Origin: Spizellomyces punctatus DAOM BR117
Lineage: Eukaryota > Chytridiomycota > Chytridiomycetes > Spizellomycetales > Spizellomycetaceae
Direction: 5' to 3'
DNA: 64,000 bases
Assembly (NCBI RefSeq): GCF_000182565.1
Contig: NW_015971540.1
Location: 1,240,476-1,304,475 of the forward strand
The position numbers and the translations under genes are program-made. The notes under the pieces were generated by a model. It saw only the letters and a list, made by a program, of their open reading frames with translations, did no database searches and was not told the origin of the DNA. Below, piece after piece: positions 26,499-38,511 of this stretch. The first letter of the stretch is position 1; each line of letters opens with the position of its first letter.

Positions 26499-29279
26499 CT
26501 GAAAGAAGACAACGCGGGCCGCTTCAATGGATTCAGCATAGTCGAAAGCATTTTGGATGTATTTAGGAAGAAATACAAACGTCTACTCATTGCACGCATA
26601 AATCTGGTAAACGCCGGAAGACAGTACAGCCACCAGTGCCTTGCGTCAACGGCACCACTACAATCTTTTTATGTCGAGGGATCGCACCAGAAGTGTTAGG
26701 TACGTATCCGCATTCTTTTATGCAGTCACCCACTTGAACAGCCAGTTGCATTCCATTATAACTTGAGCAATAGCTGGTCCAATGATTGGATAGACACTAG
26801 TACTGATATCCAACTCTTGAATGTGTTCACATTTGTTTAGATGTCCATACTATGTTGTGCCAGCCGCAGATCATTATACATGACAGTCCAGGATTCGGCT
26901 GAATGATCCAATAATAAGAGCATCTGCGTCATTTGAAGAGAGGCATTGCAATTTTCCAGATGCAAGCATTTGACAGCCCCATGAGCATGTCCGCGCCAAG
27001 TTCGCGCCTTGCAGCTGAGCGGTTTCAAGGGTAATCACAGGCCATGATGCGGGCGAAATAAGATCGGAGCTACATAAAAAAAAAAAAAGAAAAAAAATCC
27101 GACGGAGATACTCTATTCACCTGCCGCTATGGCGTCCGACGTGCAGATTTGATTTCACGTCCACCTGCTGTGTAAAATTAGGGAGAGGACTGTGCAGTAC
27201 AGCGCGGTTTATACTATTTTCATTGGACTGAACCGTACTTTTACGCGGTTTGCTTGCACTCTGTTCGATCGTGATATGATTTGCACGCACTACGCAGTGC
27301 TTTATTGAACAGATGACACACGCAACAAGCCCGAGATATAATGCTATGGGTCATTAATAAGAAAGCAGTCAGGATCCCTTTGCGGCAGGTGCCTTCCGCG
27401 ATATTATCAGAGGATGGGTAGTGGTGGTGGTGTCTAAAGACGAATATTGCTTTCAGGGCAAGATTCCTGCCATCTACGATTGGTTTCACAGTCAAAGGAT
27501 ATGCAACTGTGGAGCATACAATGCGGCTCAAAGGATGCCCGTCCATATGGAGTGTGCTGCGCGTTATACGATCCCAACGAAAGAACACGCGGTCCCAATT
27601 GTTCGTTGACAGCACGGGTTAAACCCACATTTTCCATGATCTCTGATCACCAACTTGTCCTCCTTTTTGTAAAACCTCCGGGGCCAAGCCGGAAAAGTTG
27701 CAAGTCGCCAACCGCCGGCCCGTTCGCCTCCCTTCTCAAGAGACTTAAAGCCCGGTGCCGAGAGGTAACTAGAAAGACGGGCTGAAACACAGCCAGACAT
27801 TTTGTTTGAATCTCTGGGGGACAAGAGTCAGATTGCGGTTCCGCTTGGGTGTTCTGGATGTGTGCCATAGCCACAGGTTTCTGCCTGTTTGTTTCCTTGG
27901 ATATATCGATCATGTATCGGTGATCAGGTTAAACGCCGCCAAACCCATGGCCCCATGCAACCTGCTCAAGAAAGGGTAAAACTATGGTGCCATTGTGTCC
28001 AAACAATACAATGGATGGTCGGGGGCCACTCTGCCAAGAACGGCCAAATGTAAGTTTGCCAGATCGCAAAATACTTGGTAGCTATGCAAATTCGGGAAAT
28101 ATATATCTGATATCCCTATGCCTCGGCAAGCGTAAAAGCCCATAGCTGCATTAAAAAAAAAAAAAAAAACATTTGGTAAAAAAACCACGGTTGCAAGTTT
28201 CATCCATTAAACAATGGCTTCCGACTGCCCATTGTTTCCTTCTTGGTGAGTCACAAGCGGCGCTATTTTCCATGGATGTGATCCACGTGATATCTTGCTA
28301 TCGCTACATCTTTTTACGTCAACGTCCCCGATTATTAACACTCAATCCAAAACTCAATCCCTTGAAAGCATCATTTTGACTTTGTACCTCCGATCGGACG
28401 TTCAACGACGTTCAAGCAAGAAAACCGCAGGGGAGGAAAAAGTCGTTGAAAGACGGGAGAGGGCTCAGCAACAAAAAACAAACAATGCCGTATGGGAGAG
28501 AATTTCCATAGCACGTCTTTATGGTTGCTCGGCCGTGTTACAAAAATTCATCATTGCCTGAACGCTGGGGGAGAGAGATTGACAGATCCCTCGGACCGTA
28601 ACCGTGGACAACGTACAAAAAGTTTGAGTCTATACGCCTCCGATTACCATCGGAATGTGTTTATCCGCGGAACTTCTTTTTCCGTGGCCTCCGGTTGAGA
28701 GAACCTTCTTCCCAGCCAAAAATGAACACGGTCACATTTTTTTATTTTGGACATGGGCCGGCATCCGCGGAGGATGGGAGACGTTTTTAGACATGGAAAT
28801 TGGAATGGAATGCAACGACCCTGGAGAGACACTCGAATGGTGGATCCATCAGTACTGGTTGATACTATGAATAGATTGGAATGCAGTCTAGTCACAATGC
28901 AGTTGGCTATGACCAAAAGGATCCAATCTTTGAAACGGGCGGGAACCTGAACGGAGGCTCGGAGGAACTCGATATTTGTATACATAACGATATACTCTCG
29001 AGAATTCTTGTTGGGCCGATGACAAGTTGAATTAAGGCGAGTGTCTGCAAGGCTGATGATTTATGAACGCAAGTTATCAGCTGTTTCCCCCTCCTCCTCC
29101 ACGTCTTGCCAAGATTTTGATTTTTTTTGAATGACGACGACGACGACATTTTGTTTTTGCTTGACACACATTTGACGTTGGCAAGGACATTGTCTTGAGA
29201 GATTTGCTTTTTTCTTGTTGTTGTTGTCGAGTCGCAAGTCTCCTCTCTATTTGTGACATTGAAGAAAACGTTCAAACAA
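26499..29279. other. Gene-poor region, 2.8 kb
   Basis: No gene could be supported. Open frames of 60-125 codons occur on both strands (for example around 27241-27785), without recognisable motifs, splice-linked partners or codon bias. The region has homopurine/poly-A runs (about 27072-27097 and 28151-28170) and a GAC microsatellite at about 29131-29147. The last few hundred bases should be the promoter of the Zn2Cys6 gene. Confidence 0.45.
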
Positions 29280-31537
29280 ATGGGCAGCAACACTTTAATT
29301 CTCAACCACGATATCATCTCGTCCTCACCGTCTGCCCGTCAGTCTGCACATGCCGCCAGCAACTCGGGTTCACGACAATACCAGACGGCTCAACGTCTTC
29401 GACATACCATTGGAACAAATAAAGTGTGGGCTTGCGACAGATGTAAGTTACCAGCTGTGAAAGGCCTCCCGCAACCGATCCGTGCCCCGTTTACTAATCA
29501 ACTCTTATGTGACGCGTTTACCATCTACCAGGCTACCGTCTCAAAATCAAATGTGATTCTGGACGACCTTCCTGCGCTGCCTGCAAGAAACATGACCTAG
29601 GAACGGCTTGCACGTACGGAGGAGCTGAACGAACCAACAGCTCAAGTCGACGAGGTCGGAGATATGACACTGCGGGCTACGTACGCATGTTGGAGGCTCG
29701 TGTGAGAGAGGTGGAATGTCTTCTTCAGGACAAGCGACAGCAAGGCCCAGAGAGGGTTACTCCTACTCCGTCCGAGGTTCCTACAGAATCATATGCTCGT
29801 GCACATAGCGAGCACTATTCTGACGCCAGCCAGTACTCGGACGGCAGTGTGTCACCTCCACGATCAGCTTCCCAGGATCTGTTTTCATCAGAAGTGCAAC
29901 GTGACTTGGTGGATACCTTTTTCCGAGAACTACTTCCATTGTAAGTAGTCTCATATATGCCCAGCCGCGTGTGGGCACTTGGCTAATGTTCATTTATTCA
30001 TCTCCTTTGAAGCATGTATTGTACACCTTTCCACGAACCCACCTTTCTCTCCAAATTATGTTTCGACCGACCCGATCACTCGTACTTTTTAGTGACAGCT
30101 ATATGTGCCATTGCAGCACCATATTCTCATAATCCTGTAGTAAGAAGCTTTGTGTCACAAAATGGACTACCAAACTATCGGGCAGGCGATGCATACTACC
30201 GCAGAGCCCGCTCAATAGCCAATGAAATCATTAATGATCCCTCTTTGGAACTTATTGTTGGGTTAATATGGACGGCCGCCGCGGCGACCGCTATGGGTAG
30301 AGGTAAGGATCTGAACACAAATCATTGACATGTGTGCTATCTGTTTCCTAAGCAACTACCGTTCTATTAGATGGTGGACTCAAGTCTAGCTTATTAAAGC
30401 AAGCGCTTCATGCTGCATTAGAGCTGCGGCTAAACATAGACCCTGATGTAGAGGACGTTCATGGTGTGTTACCTTGGCTAGCAAAGGAAATCCGGCGAAG
30501 AGTGTGGTGGCTGCTGTGTTCCGTGAGTATACTGTGGAATCTTGCGCTGCTGCAAGTATCGTTCGCGCTGATGTTTATATATTTTCGAACAGGTTGATGT
30601 CATCAACTCGCTGCCTAATGATGACCGGCCGCCGTCAATAGATAACCGCGATCATCCCATCACTGAACGCACGCCATGCCTTCAAGGATGGAGACAGACT
30701 CCACGTGCTCCCTCTCCTGAAGCCCTTTTTCAGTCAGTAGTGACAGAAAACGGCCTACCCAGGATGAGCGCGTTTGTCCCCGGCGTTGATTTCGACGGGG
30801 CAGAAAGCACTATCGGTCTGACCAAAATATTTGGGAGAATAAAGCAACTGCGGGGTTCCGCATGGGAAATGGCACAAAAGGCTACTCGACGTAGCTCGCC
30901 TGATTCTGACAGCTACCCTAGTGTTAATGTCAGGCGGCAGGAACGGATTGCTGAATTAGAGATGGATTTGCGTGCTTGGTTCGCGGCTTTGCCCTCTTGG
31001 GCGCAAAACATTGACCAGGCCACGGACTTTGCGCCTTCTCCTATGAGCACGAACCCACCTCCGTGGCAACTACTTGTTCTTCATCTCTTTTACAACTCTG
31101 CCCACATTGCCCTCCACCTCCCAACCATGCTCGACGCGGCAGTTCCGCATTCTCCATACGCAGGCGATACCCCCGAACACATCCTCGTAGCCAATGCATA
31201 TAACATTTGCCGCCACTACGCACACCGCTCCAGCCAGCTCCTGCGCCGAGCACAGGAACTAAATCCTTCGGCTCGGTTTCATGGACCTTGGTCGGCTCTC
31301 TTTGTCTTTTACTCGGCCCTCGTGCTCGTTATCGCATCAAAGACATCAACGGATAGGCAGCATCTAGCGGATGTCAGACGAGATTTAGATGCACATTTAC
31401 GTCTATTGCGGCATTTGGGTGAGAAATGGTTCTCTGCGAATCGGACGCTTAGAATCTTGATGTCCGTTATTGCTGAGGGAGAGGAAGCCGACGGGGCTGT
31501 ACTGGCTTCTTGGAGCGGTAATTCATTTGCAGTGTAG
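29280..31537 (+). CDS. Zn(II)2Cys6 fungal transcription factor
   Basis: The ATG at 29280 starts a short disordered leader. The binuclear zinc cluster follows: WACDRC-YRLKIKCDSGRPSC-AACKKHDLGTAC, with spacing C-x2-C-x6-C-x6-C-x2-C-x8-C. The second Cys codon is split by intron 1 (about 29442-29532). A linker with a short coiled coil (YVRMLEARVREVECLLQDK) follows. The middle homology (fungal_trans) domain is intact: TFFRELLP, MYCTPFHEPTFLSKLCFDRP, GDAYYRRARSIANEIINDPS, LKQALHAALELRLNIDPD, EIRRRVWWLLCSVDVINSLP. The C-terminal helical region ends with ASWSGNSFAV at TAG 31535-31537. Five exons or so. A nuclear regulator of a metabolic pathway is expected; the target is unknown and no biosynthetic cluster lies nearby. 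Confidence 0.92.
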
Positions 31538-31966
31538 ATTTTGAGTTTTTTTTTTTTTTTTTTTGCGTGAGGCCTTTGGATTTGAACCGACTTTTCTACT
31601 TACTCTCTTTACCGGTAGCTTACTTGTACAAATTTTATAAGAGACATTCGATTTACAGATTGAAGGCTTACTGAACATAATATGTCACTACGACAGATGA
31701 ATTGCTTTTTGTGTGCATGATGGCTAGTACAACCTGAACGATGCGTATTCAAAAACATGTTCAGCATCATCTGTAATGGGAGTCACTGCCTCTTTGGACT
31801 TTTGCTTAGGTAGCCACGTAGATCACGTGAAGACGCGCTGGGGTGGTGAGGCGCACGCTTCTGGACTTGAGGCACCTCTCCACCCCCCATCACGGCGCAT
31901 CCAGTCCATCGTTCAAAGGTTCATTCTGCCTACTCATCTACTGGTCACCTTATCCAAGAATCATCC
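31538..31966. other. Intergenic region with poly-T tract
   Basis: Poly-T run at about 31546-31563 just after the Zn2Cys6 stop, then the presumed AIP1 promoter. No gene seen. Confidence 0.5.
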
Positions 31967-34533
31967 ATGTCTTTTACGCGAAGTATGTATCAATAGACTG
32001 GTTTTCCTGTGAAAAAGAAAAGTTTCCTGAAGGTCTTCCTCACTCTGTTTTTATATCTATAGAGGCAACGTTTGCTGCACAACCGACCACTGAGCGTGGT
32101 CGACCCGTACATTTGGGCGGTGATCCCAAAGGAAAGAACTTTCTTTATACCAACGGTCGTGCGGTCGTGATTCGCAACTTGGCGGTAAGTCTTGCCAATA
32201 AAGTTGGGGTTTGGGCAGAACACCAAGATGGTCTACTTGTGAAGGGCAACTCATATGGCGCGTAGCCAATGGGTTCATGTCAAGCGCATAAGCATAATAT
32301 TCATGTACCTTTTATTTTATTAGAACCCAGAGATTGCCACCGAATATACCCAACATACGTCTCAAGCGACTGTTGCGCGATACTCTCCCAGCGGATTCTA
32401 CATTGCCTCTGCAGGTTTGCATTGCCACATTTGCCATACCGCGGCCCACGGCGTTATTTCTAATTTGGGAATCTGTAGATGTTCAAGGCAATATTCGTAT
32501 TTGGGATACAGTCGGCACGGAAAACATTATCAAGACTGAAACCAAAGTGTTTTCTGGAAAAGTCAATGACCTTGCATGGGATTTTGAAAGCAAGCGTATT
32601 ATTGCGGTTGGCGAAGGAAAGGATCGGTATGTCTTTGCGAGCTCAGCGCTTATCAAGGTGACATTCCTTGTCTGACGTTACTTTTTTAGATTTGGACACG
32701 CGTTCTTGTTCGATACGGCTTCTTCAGTCGGTGAGATTGGCGGTCACAGTAAAGTCATCAATTCCGTGGACATCCGTCCTGGTCGTCCCCTCCGCGCGAT
32801 TACAGGATCAGATGATATGACTGTAAACTTTTACCACGGTGTACCTTTCAAATTCAACAAGTCGATCAATGACCATTCCCGATTCGTTCAATGTGTTCGA
32901 TACTCTCCATCGGGTGACCACTTTGTTTCTGCTGGGTCCGATGGAAAGGTGCGATTTCTTGTCTGACGCTGTGTGTGCTGCATTAGCTCTGTCATTGATA
33001 TGCCTTGTAATTTTAGTTGTTTCTGTATGACGGTAAAGAGGGAACCAAGATTGCCGAGCTTAGTGCAGCGGAAGATAGTCATAAAGGCGGTATCTATTCT
33101 GTGTCGTGGAGCCCGGACGGCAAGAATTTGCTGAGTGCCTCTGCGGATATGACGACGAAACTTTGGGACGTGGCGTCTCAGAAAGTGGTTAGGTATAATT
33201 CTCTTACAAACAAACCTCAATGTCGTTGCCTACTTTCCCACTCAACTCTATTCAATCTTTCAGCACATGGTCATTCTCAAACAACCCATCTCTTGAAGAT
33301 CAGCAAGTTGGCAGCTTATGGCAGGGCGACTATCTCATTTCTCTCTCACTTTCCGGCGACATTAACTACTTGAACAAGTCTTCGGGTGGTCTCGCCAGAG
33401 TAGTGAAGGGTCATCAACGAGGCATAACGGCGCTTGCGGTAGATAGCAACAAGACTTTGTTCAGTGGTAGCTACGACGGACGAGTATGTGCATGGAGTGA
33501 CGGATCTAGCGGGGCCACGATACCCACCGGAACGGGCCACTCCAACCAAGTCTCGAACTTGGCTGTGGATGGCGACAAAGTGTACTCTGTTGCAATGGAT
33601 GATACGTTACGCAGTATCTCAGCATCCGCAAACCCGGTAGCTTTCGAGTAAGTCGAAGCACGCAACGTATAATTTTGGCTAATTGCTGATTGCGTCATTT
33701 GTTACCGTAGTTCCACTGCGATTGCCACTGGCGCACTTCCAAAGGGAGTGGGAGCAAAGAATGGAACAGCTATCGCCGTAACGGTCAACAACGACGTTAT
33801 TGTGTCCAAGAATGGAAGCAAAGTATCCGAGTTGAAGGTTTCCTGGGTCCCCTCATCCGTTGCAATTGCTCCGAACGGAAGCGACGTGGCTATCGGCGGC
33901 GAGGTGCGTTCCAAAATCTCAACGGCAATGCATGTGTACTATACTCCATATAACCCACACTATTCTTACAGGATCATAAAGTACATCTGTACACCCTTGC
34001 CGATGGTCAACTAAAGGAAAAAACTGTACTAGAAAGCAATCGCGGCCCAGTAACCGCCTTAGCCTACTCTCCCAATGGAGCCCTTTTGGCAGCAGCCGAT
34101 ACCCAACGAAATGTCTTTGTCTATGATACTGCTACAAACCAACTTAAAATCCACCAATGGGTCTTCCACACCGCCCGAGTGAATTGTGTCGCTTGGGCGC
34201 CAGACTCGTTGCACGCTGCATCTGGATCGTTGGATACTAATGTAGAGGTGTGGAGTGTGGAGAAGCCTATGAAGCATATTACGATTCGAGGTACTTGTCT
34301 TTTGTTTAAAGCGCTTTTGGTGGGTGTTTGTTAACCGTCATTTCCGTGATGCTGTAGGGGCACATCTGGAGTCGGTGAATGGAGTGGCATTTTTGGATAA
34401 TAATACACTAGCATCTGCTGGTGGTGATGCTACGATTAAAGTAAGGTTTTTAAAAACCATAGTCTGTCAGATATGTTTACCAGCATTGACTTTTACTTTT
34501 CTGGCATAGATATGGACATTGACATATGCGTGA
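31967..34533 (+). CDS. AIP1: Actin-interacting protein 1 (WDR1 family)
   Basis: AIP1 works with cofilin to disassemble and cap actin filaments. A 16-nt first exon (31967-31982, MSFTR) splices in phase to KATFAAQPTTERGRPVHLGG and DPKGKNFLYTNGRAVVIRNL, the family's N-terminal blade. Successive exons encode WD repeats of two seven-bladed propellers: NPEIATEYTQHTSQATVARY, SPSGFYIASADVQGNIRIWD, HSKVINSVDIRPGRPLRAIT, GSDDMTVNFYHGVPFKFNKS, HKGGIYSVSWSPDGKNLLSA and SADMTTKLWDV. The second propeller includes HQRGITALAVDSNKTLFSGS, YDGRVCAWSDG, VTALAYSPNGALLAAADTQR and NTLASAGGDATIKIWTLTYA. It ends at TGA 34531-34533. The family is about 600 residues and this is full length. Around ten introns. Confidence 0.95.
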
Positions 34534-35311
34534 GAGTAAAGAGGTACATCTTGGACGTGAATTGGAAAATTTGAGGCGTTGGCGTAGATTTAGATAGTTG
34601 CGTCTATCAATGGTTTAATCTTATCTTGTGGAGTTGTTCAATATCCTTGCTACCAATTGGTCAGATATCGCTGCATTTCGTCTCACAGTTGGTTTTGTTT
34701 GTATTTTGTATCACTCAGCACGGGCACAAATTACATGTGCTTAAGACACATATTCAAAGTTATCAATACTGGTCTTCACCTCCGGATACCATTTCGATGG
34801 CATATCCAGTTTAGCGACTATAGCAAAAGGACCAGTGGAAGATAAGCTACGGTTAAAGCACGGTTCCATCAATACCGGTGCGACCTAAGAAAAAGACGGG
34901 TACATGAACATCAGTTATAAGAAACCATGCAAACAAACTGAACAAATTGTGATGGGGCTCAAATCTTGGATCCAGTCCTGAGTAGCAACATCCAGATGGG
35001 CTTCCAGCGCTCACTATATCCTGATATCCATGTTCCCAAGTTTTCTGATCCTCTCCTGGCTCCCAGGATCCAGAATCGCTTCAAATTGGTCAAAAAAGAA
35101 AAATTCACAAGAGGCATGATCCGTAATGTCATCTTTTCAGGTTTTTCCCATTTTTCGTGATTCCATATATACTCGGACAGTCCTGATTCCAAGCTGTCAA
35201 AGGGGGTTTCCTGGTCATACAATCAAAGCCCCGACTGGAGAATATTCCTGCAGCAGTCCTTCGTACCGAAAGTTGTCCATTCGAACCCGCCACGCCCACA
35301 GTCATAAAGTC
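34534..35311. other. Convergent intergenic region, about 780 bp
   Basis: Lies between the 3' ends of AIP1 (+) and the SR protein (-). Contains the two 3' UTRs. A 64-codon frame at 34966-35160 starts with TTG and has no recognisable feature. Confidence 0.5.
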
Positions 35312-36216
35312 CTACCTGGGAGAGGCAGCACGATGCCGAGAATTGTAACCATCGCGATCACGTCCATTCCGATCACGACCGTAATCCCTTCTCGGAGGCG
35401 ATTGGTCGTATCTACGTGGCGGAGGCGGAGACCTGTCGTCCCTGTAACGGGAAGGTGGAGAAGGGTCTGGTAGTCGACGAGATGAATGCCTGTCCCGGTC
35501 CCGGTAGCCTCCGCGCGGGGATGGAGACCGTCTCCGCGACGGCCCAGGAGAGCGGGAACGATAGTGTGCAGGCGGTGAGCGCGACCGACCTCTCCCTGAC
35601 CCTCCTCTAATGCAACAAACATGCCGTTAATAATTAGCTCCTGGTAAACACTTCAAGTCACTCCATACCGGCAAAACTTTGCAAGATGCCCTACTTCGCC
35701 GCACTTGAAGCATTTGCCTGATCGAACGTCCAATCCCTTATCTACATTCTCTGGACATTCCCTATTCAAATAGTCTTGTAAATGACCGAATCTCACTGGA
35801 AGATCTAGGAAAAATATGAAACTCATCGTTACGCACCGGACCCAATGTCCAACCTGCCCACAAATAAAACAATTGGAAGTGGCATTTCCTGCCCGACGAG
35901 AAAATTCCACTACCAATCGTTGTCCCTCAAAAATATATCCGTTAAGAGCGTGCATTGCGTCTTGCGCATCGCGAGGGTCGTCTTTCGCAAGATTATAATG
36001 AGAATCAGGTATATGATTGTATGTGACCATGTCAGGCTTACCATATTCCACAAATCCATATCCAGCAGGTTTCACTTCAACATTGAGAACTCTTCCGTAC
36101 TTTGCGAACATGTCTTCCAGATCCCGTGTATTAGCCCTCGAAGAGACGTGACCAATGTAGAGCTTGGCAGGACCAGCGTCGCCATCTGGGCCAGAACTGC
36201 TGTGTAATCGGGACAT
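35312..36216 (-). CDS. SR-type splicing factor: RRM, two CCHC zinc knuckles, RS tail
   Basis: The ATG at 36214-36216 (MSRLHSSSGPDGD) precedes one RRM. RNP2 is KLYIGHV and RNP1 is GYGFVEY; an intron interrupts the domain just after VEY and continues DDPRDAQDAMHALNGYIFEG. Two zinc knuckles follow: CFICGQVGHWVREC, with intron 2 splitting the Arg codon, and CFKCGEVGHLAKFC. Both match C-x2-C-x4-H-x4-C. The last exon is an Arg/Ser/Asp-rich tail (GRGRSRSPPAHYRSRSPGPS and further RS/RD dipeptides) ending ASPR at TAG 35312-35314. The two-knuckle layout is that of RSZ-type SR proteins best known from plants (RSZ32/33); animal SRSF7 has one. It should bind pre-mRNA and guide splice-site choice, and the tail is a target for SR kinases. 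Confidence 0.92.
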
Positions 36217-36339
36217 GATCTTTTTGGTTTTCAACGTTTGTAAACCTTGTTTTTGACGTTCTTTGTGGGGTTGATATCCAATTTGGGCGTTGCGTAACAA
36301 CGGATGGCACAGTCGATATCGTAATGACCCAACCAGGCA

Positions 36340-37016
36340 GCGATTTGTAGTGTATTAGGTGACAGAACTGGCACTAGCTACTATACCACGGAATAAACCG
36401 GCGACAACCGGTTCGGAAAAGCTAACTAACTACTACTAGGCAATTATACACGCAATACGTAACGGTTGGTTCTAACCGGATAATTGCCCACCATCACAGG
36501 CGGTCCTTGATCCAGAACTCTTGATGGCATTGAAGCCAGACTCTTGCATCCAGGAGCGAATCGACTGGGCAGCGTCACAAGCTGGGGGATTTTCAGTGAC
36601 AAGGCTTGGAGACTAAAACTGCATGTCAGCGACAGAATAACATGAAAAGAGATGATGCCATCGATACATACCAACCAAGCTCAACAAGTGTAGCAGCATA
36701 AAAGTTGGTTTTGTTATCGGATCCAATTGGTTGCCGCTGGTTCTGATCACGATTGCTGTCGGGCGGTCGAGGTCCTCGGCACCAGAGCAATATTCTCATG
36801 ATGGACTTGAGACTTGAGAGTTGGGCAGATGCTTTGCAAGTCGAGGGTAAAGAACAAGAAGGGGAAAAGAGACAGAAGGTCCCCCTTTTATAGACCTTTG
36901 GCATGCGGCTCACCGCAGTTTAAAAAAAAAAACATTACATGCATGCCACACCGCTTTGAGCGATAGATGGGGGTGCTGATTATGCGATATGATTAACCGG
37001 ATTAATCCGGATAATA
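36340..37016 (-). repeat. Dispersed repeat, copy A (promoter plus small spliced ORF)
   Basis: This segment is similar to 41290-41920 in the same orientation. The best part is 36757-37011. On the minus strand both copies have a TATA box (RC of 36885-36892, TATAAAAG) and an A/T tract. About 90 nt downstream of the TATA box an ATG (36797-36799) opens MRILLWCRGPRPPD, followed by a GTATG donor near 36672. In copy A a second exon is possible in more than one frame, for example ending DGGQLSG or VLRV. The distal end (about 36385-36490) is also shared (GGCGACAACC, CTACTACTAGG, TTCTAACCGG). It may be a family of very small genes or a non-autonomous mobile element. No terminal inverted repeats or target duplications were recognised. 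Confidence 0.75.
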
Positions 37017-37094
37017 ATGAGTCCTAGTGCCATTTTCAATCACCTCCACACTATGTACAGTAGCTTGTAGATTTGCAGGATCTCTCACCTGAAC

Positions 37095-38320
37095 ATGGGC
37101 ATTACCTGGTGAGTTTCAAAAGGTCAACGTACTCCTAGGCTTGCGTATTTGTTGCTCTAAACTTTATTCTTGCAAGTTAAGCCTTCTCTACTTGCCGAGC
37201 GCCCCTTCGACCGCTGTGGACCATATCAATGAGCGCTTGACGGACGACCTTGACTTTACCGAACTTGACGAACCATGGCTGGTAACCTGTCGCTCATACA
37301 GAGACCAGGTTGCAATGCGCCAACGGGCAGCTGCAAACTCTGGGCCTAAGGCGGGCTCCAATTCCTCATATGTCCCGAAAATACAGTACCTCCTTACATT
37401 TGGGCATGTAGAAAAAATGTTTTCCATGGTTGCGACAATGGGTGGACGACGAACGGGGGAGAATGCGGGAAAGGGAGAAACAGGAATAGTGGTGGAAGTG
37501 GATAGGGATTTTGAACTTATATTAACAAAGTTGAAGAATCTCTGGACAAAGCGACAGGAGGTTGTCGTGGAGGTACTGCTTCGCCCGAAACGTGAACATC
37601 CACTCAAGAGTACTGAACGTCTACGTTTTGTCGGTGGCCTCACGCTTAGGGTATTGCATACGAGCACGGTGACTATATCATACGAATAGGCTCCATGCGA
37701 ATAGGCGGTGAGCTAGTGAGAGGCCTATTCGTGCAGGTACGTCCTGGCTGTCGCGTCATCCACCCATGAAGAGCTGCTCATTCTTTAAGCAAGGCAGAGA
37801 ATGTGAAGTTGGAAGGATCCTCTTCGGCAGCCCTGCCGGGACTTCGGGGTGTTCTGCGGGGTGCTCTGCAAGGAATACCTGGAATCAGCGACATCGAGCT
37901 GACTTTGGCGTTACATGGACGAAGCATGAGAAAGCAGGCAAGCGCGCTGAATGCCGAAGAAAGCGCTAACAAGCTGGGAGCTCTGAAAAAAACTGAAAGG
38001 TGGTTATCGTACAGGCGGATTTAGCAATTCATCCAACTCACATCAAATTGTCATAGTATGACTATGCCGACCAAACGGCCAGCGGATGTAGCGATAAGGT
38101 AAGACTTTGCAAAGGCTGACCTTGGCAATGCATTATTAACCGCTGTTCCATCTGGTCTTCAAGAGACCCGAAACGTCCGCGTATCCAAATACCCGAGGCA
38201 GATTTAGATGGGAATGATTGGCATGAATATGCAGCGGTTCGATTACGAGAGGACGAGTTCACACGGGCGCATGAGGCGTACCAATTTTTTCGGCTGTTCA
38301 GGCAGGAGGGCTTATTATGA
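37095..38320 (+). CDS. MED20: Mediator complex subunit 20
   Basis: MED20 is a head-module subunit of Mediator, related in fold to TBP-like proteins, linking activators to RNA polymerase II. A 14-nt first exon (37095-37108) gives MGIT, and the split Cys codon recreates the family start MGVTC/MGITC. Inferred exons 37182-37572, 37650-37736, 37800-37999, 38057-38098 and 38164-38320 total 891 nt, an exact frame of 296 residues. Diagnostic segments are VEVDRDFELILTKLKNLWTK, then across intron 2 RQEVVVEGIAYEHGDYIIRI, then GELVRGLFVQ. The C-terminus is DGNDWHEYAAVRLREDEF and HEAYQFFRLFRQEGLL, matching the usual end. The stretch coded at 37800-38098 is not conserved and contains a basic cluster (KRPADVAIRDPKRPR), perhaps an NLS. 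Because it is longer than animal MED20 (212), exon 4 is the least certain. Confidence 0.75.
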
Positions 38321-38511
38321 GAGAAAATGTTTTGTTTCTTGTGTTACCACGCTCTAGTGCGCTGCATCTTCTGCTTTATGTTTATCGAATCGCTCCGGTT
38401 CGCTAGCCAGTCACGTAGCAAACTTTACCCGGTCTTACTTGTACATTAATGTATTCTTATATGCTATTTACAAATTCAATTATAGTTACATGATACAGAT
38501 ATCCAAAAGGT

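Noticed and set aside
27241-27785. Overlapping open frames of up to 124 codons on both strands
   Set aside because: No family resemblance, no codon bias and no matching splice sites.
31560-31650. Possible minus-strand tRNA because of a GGTTCAAATCC-like B box
   Set aside because: No T-stem complement, no A box at the right distance and no acceptor-stem pairing.
35255-35320. Possible minus-strand tRNA from GGGTTCGAATGG
   Set aside because: The second half of the T-stem does not pair, and the site overlaps the end of the SR-protein gene.
36340-37016. Interpretation of the repeat as a classical MITE
   Set aside because: I could find no terminal inverted repeats or target-site duplication at either copy by eye.
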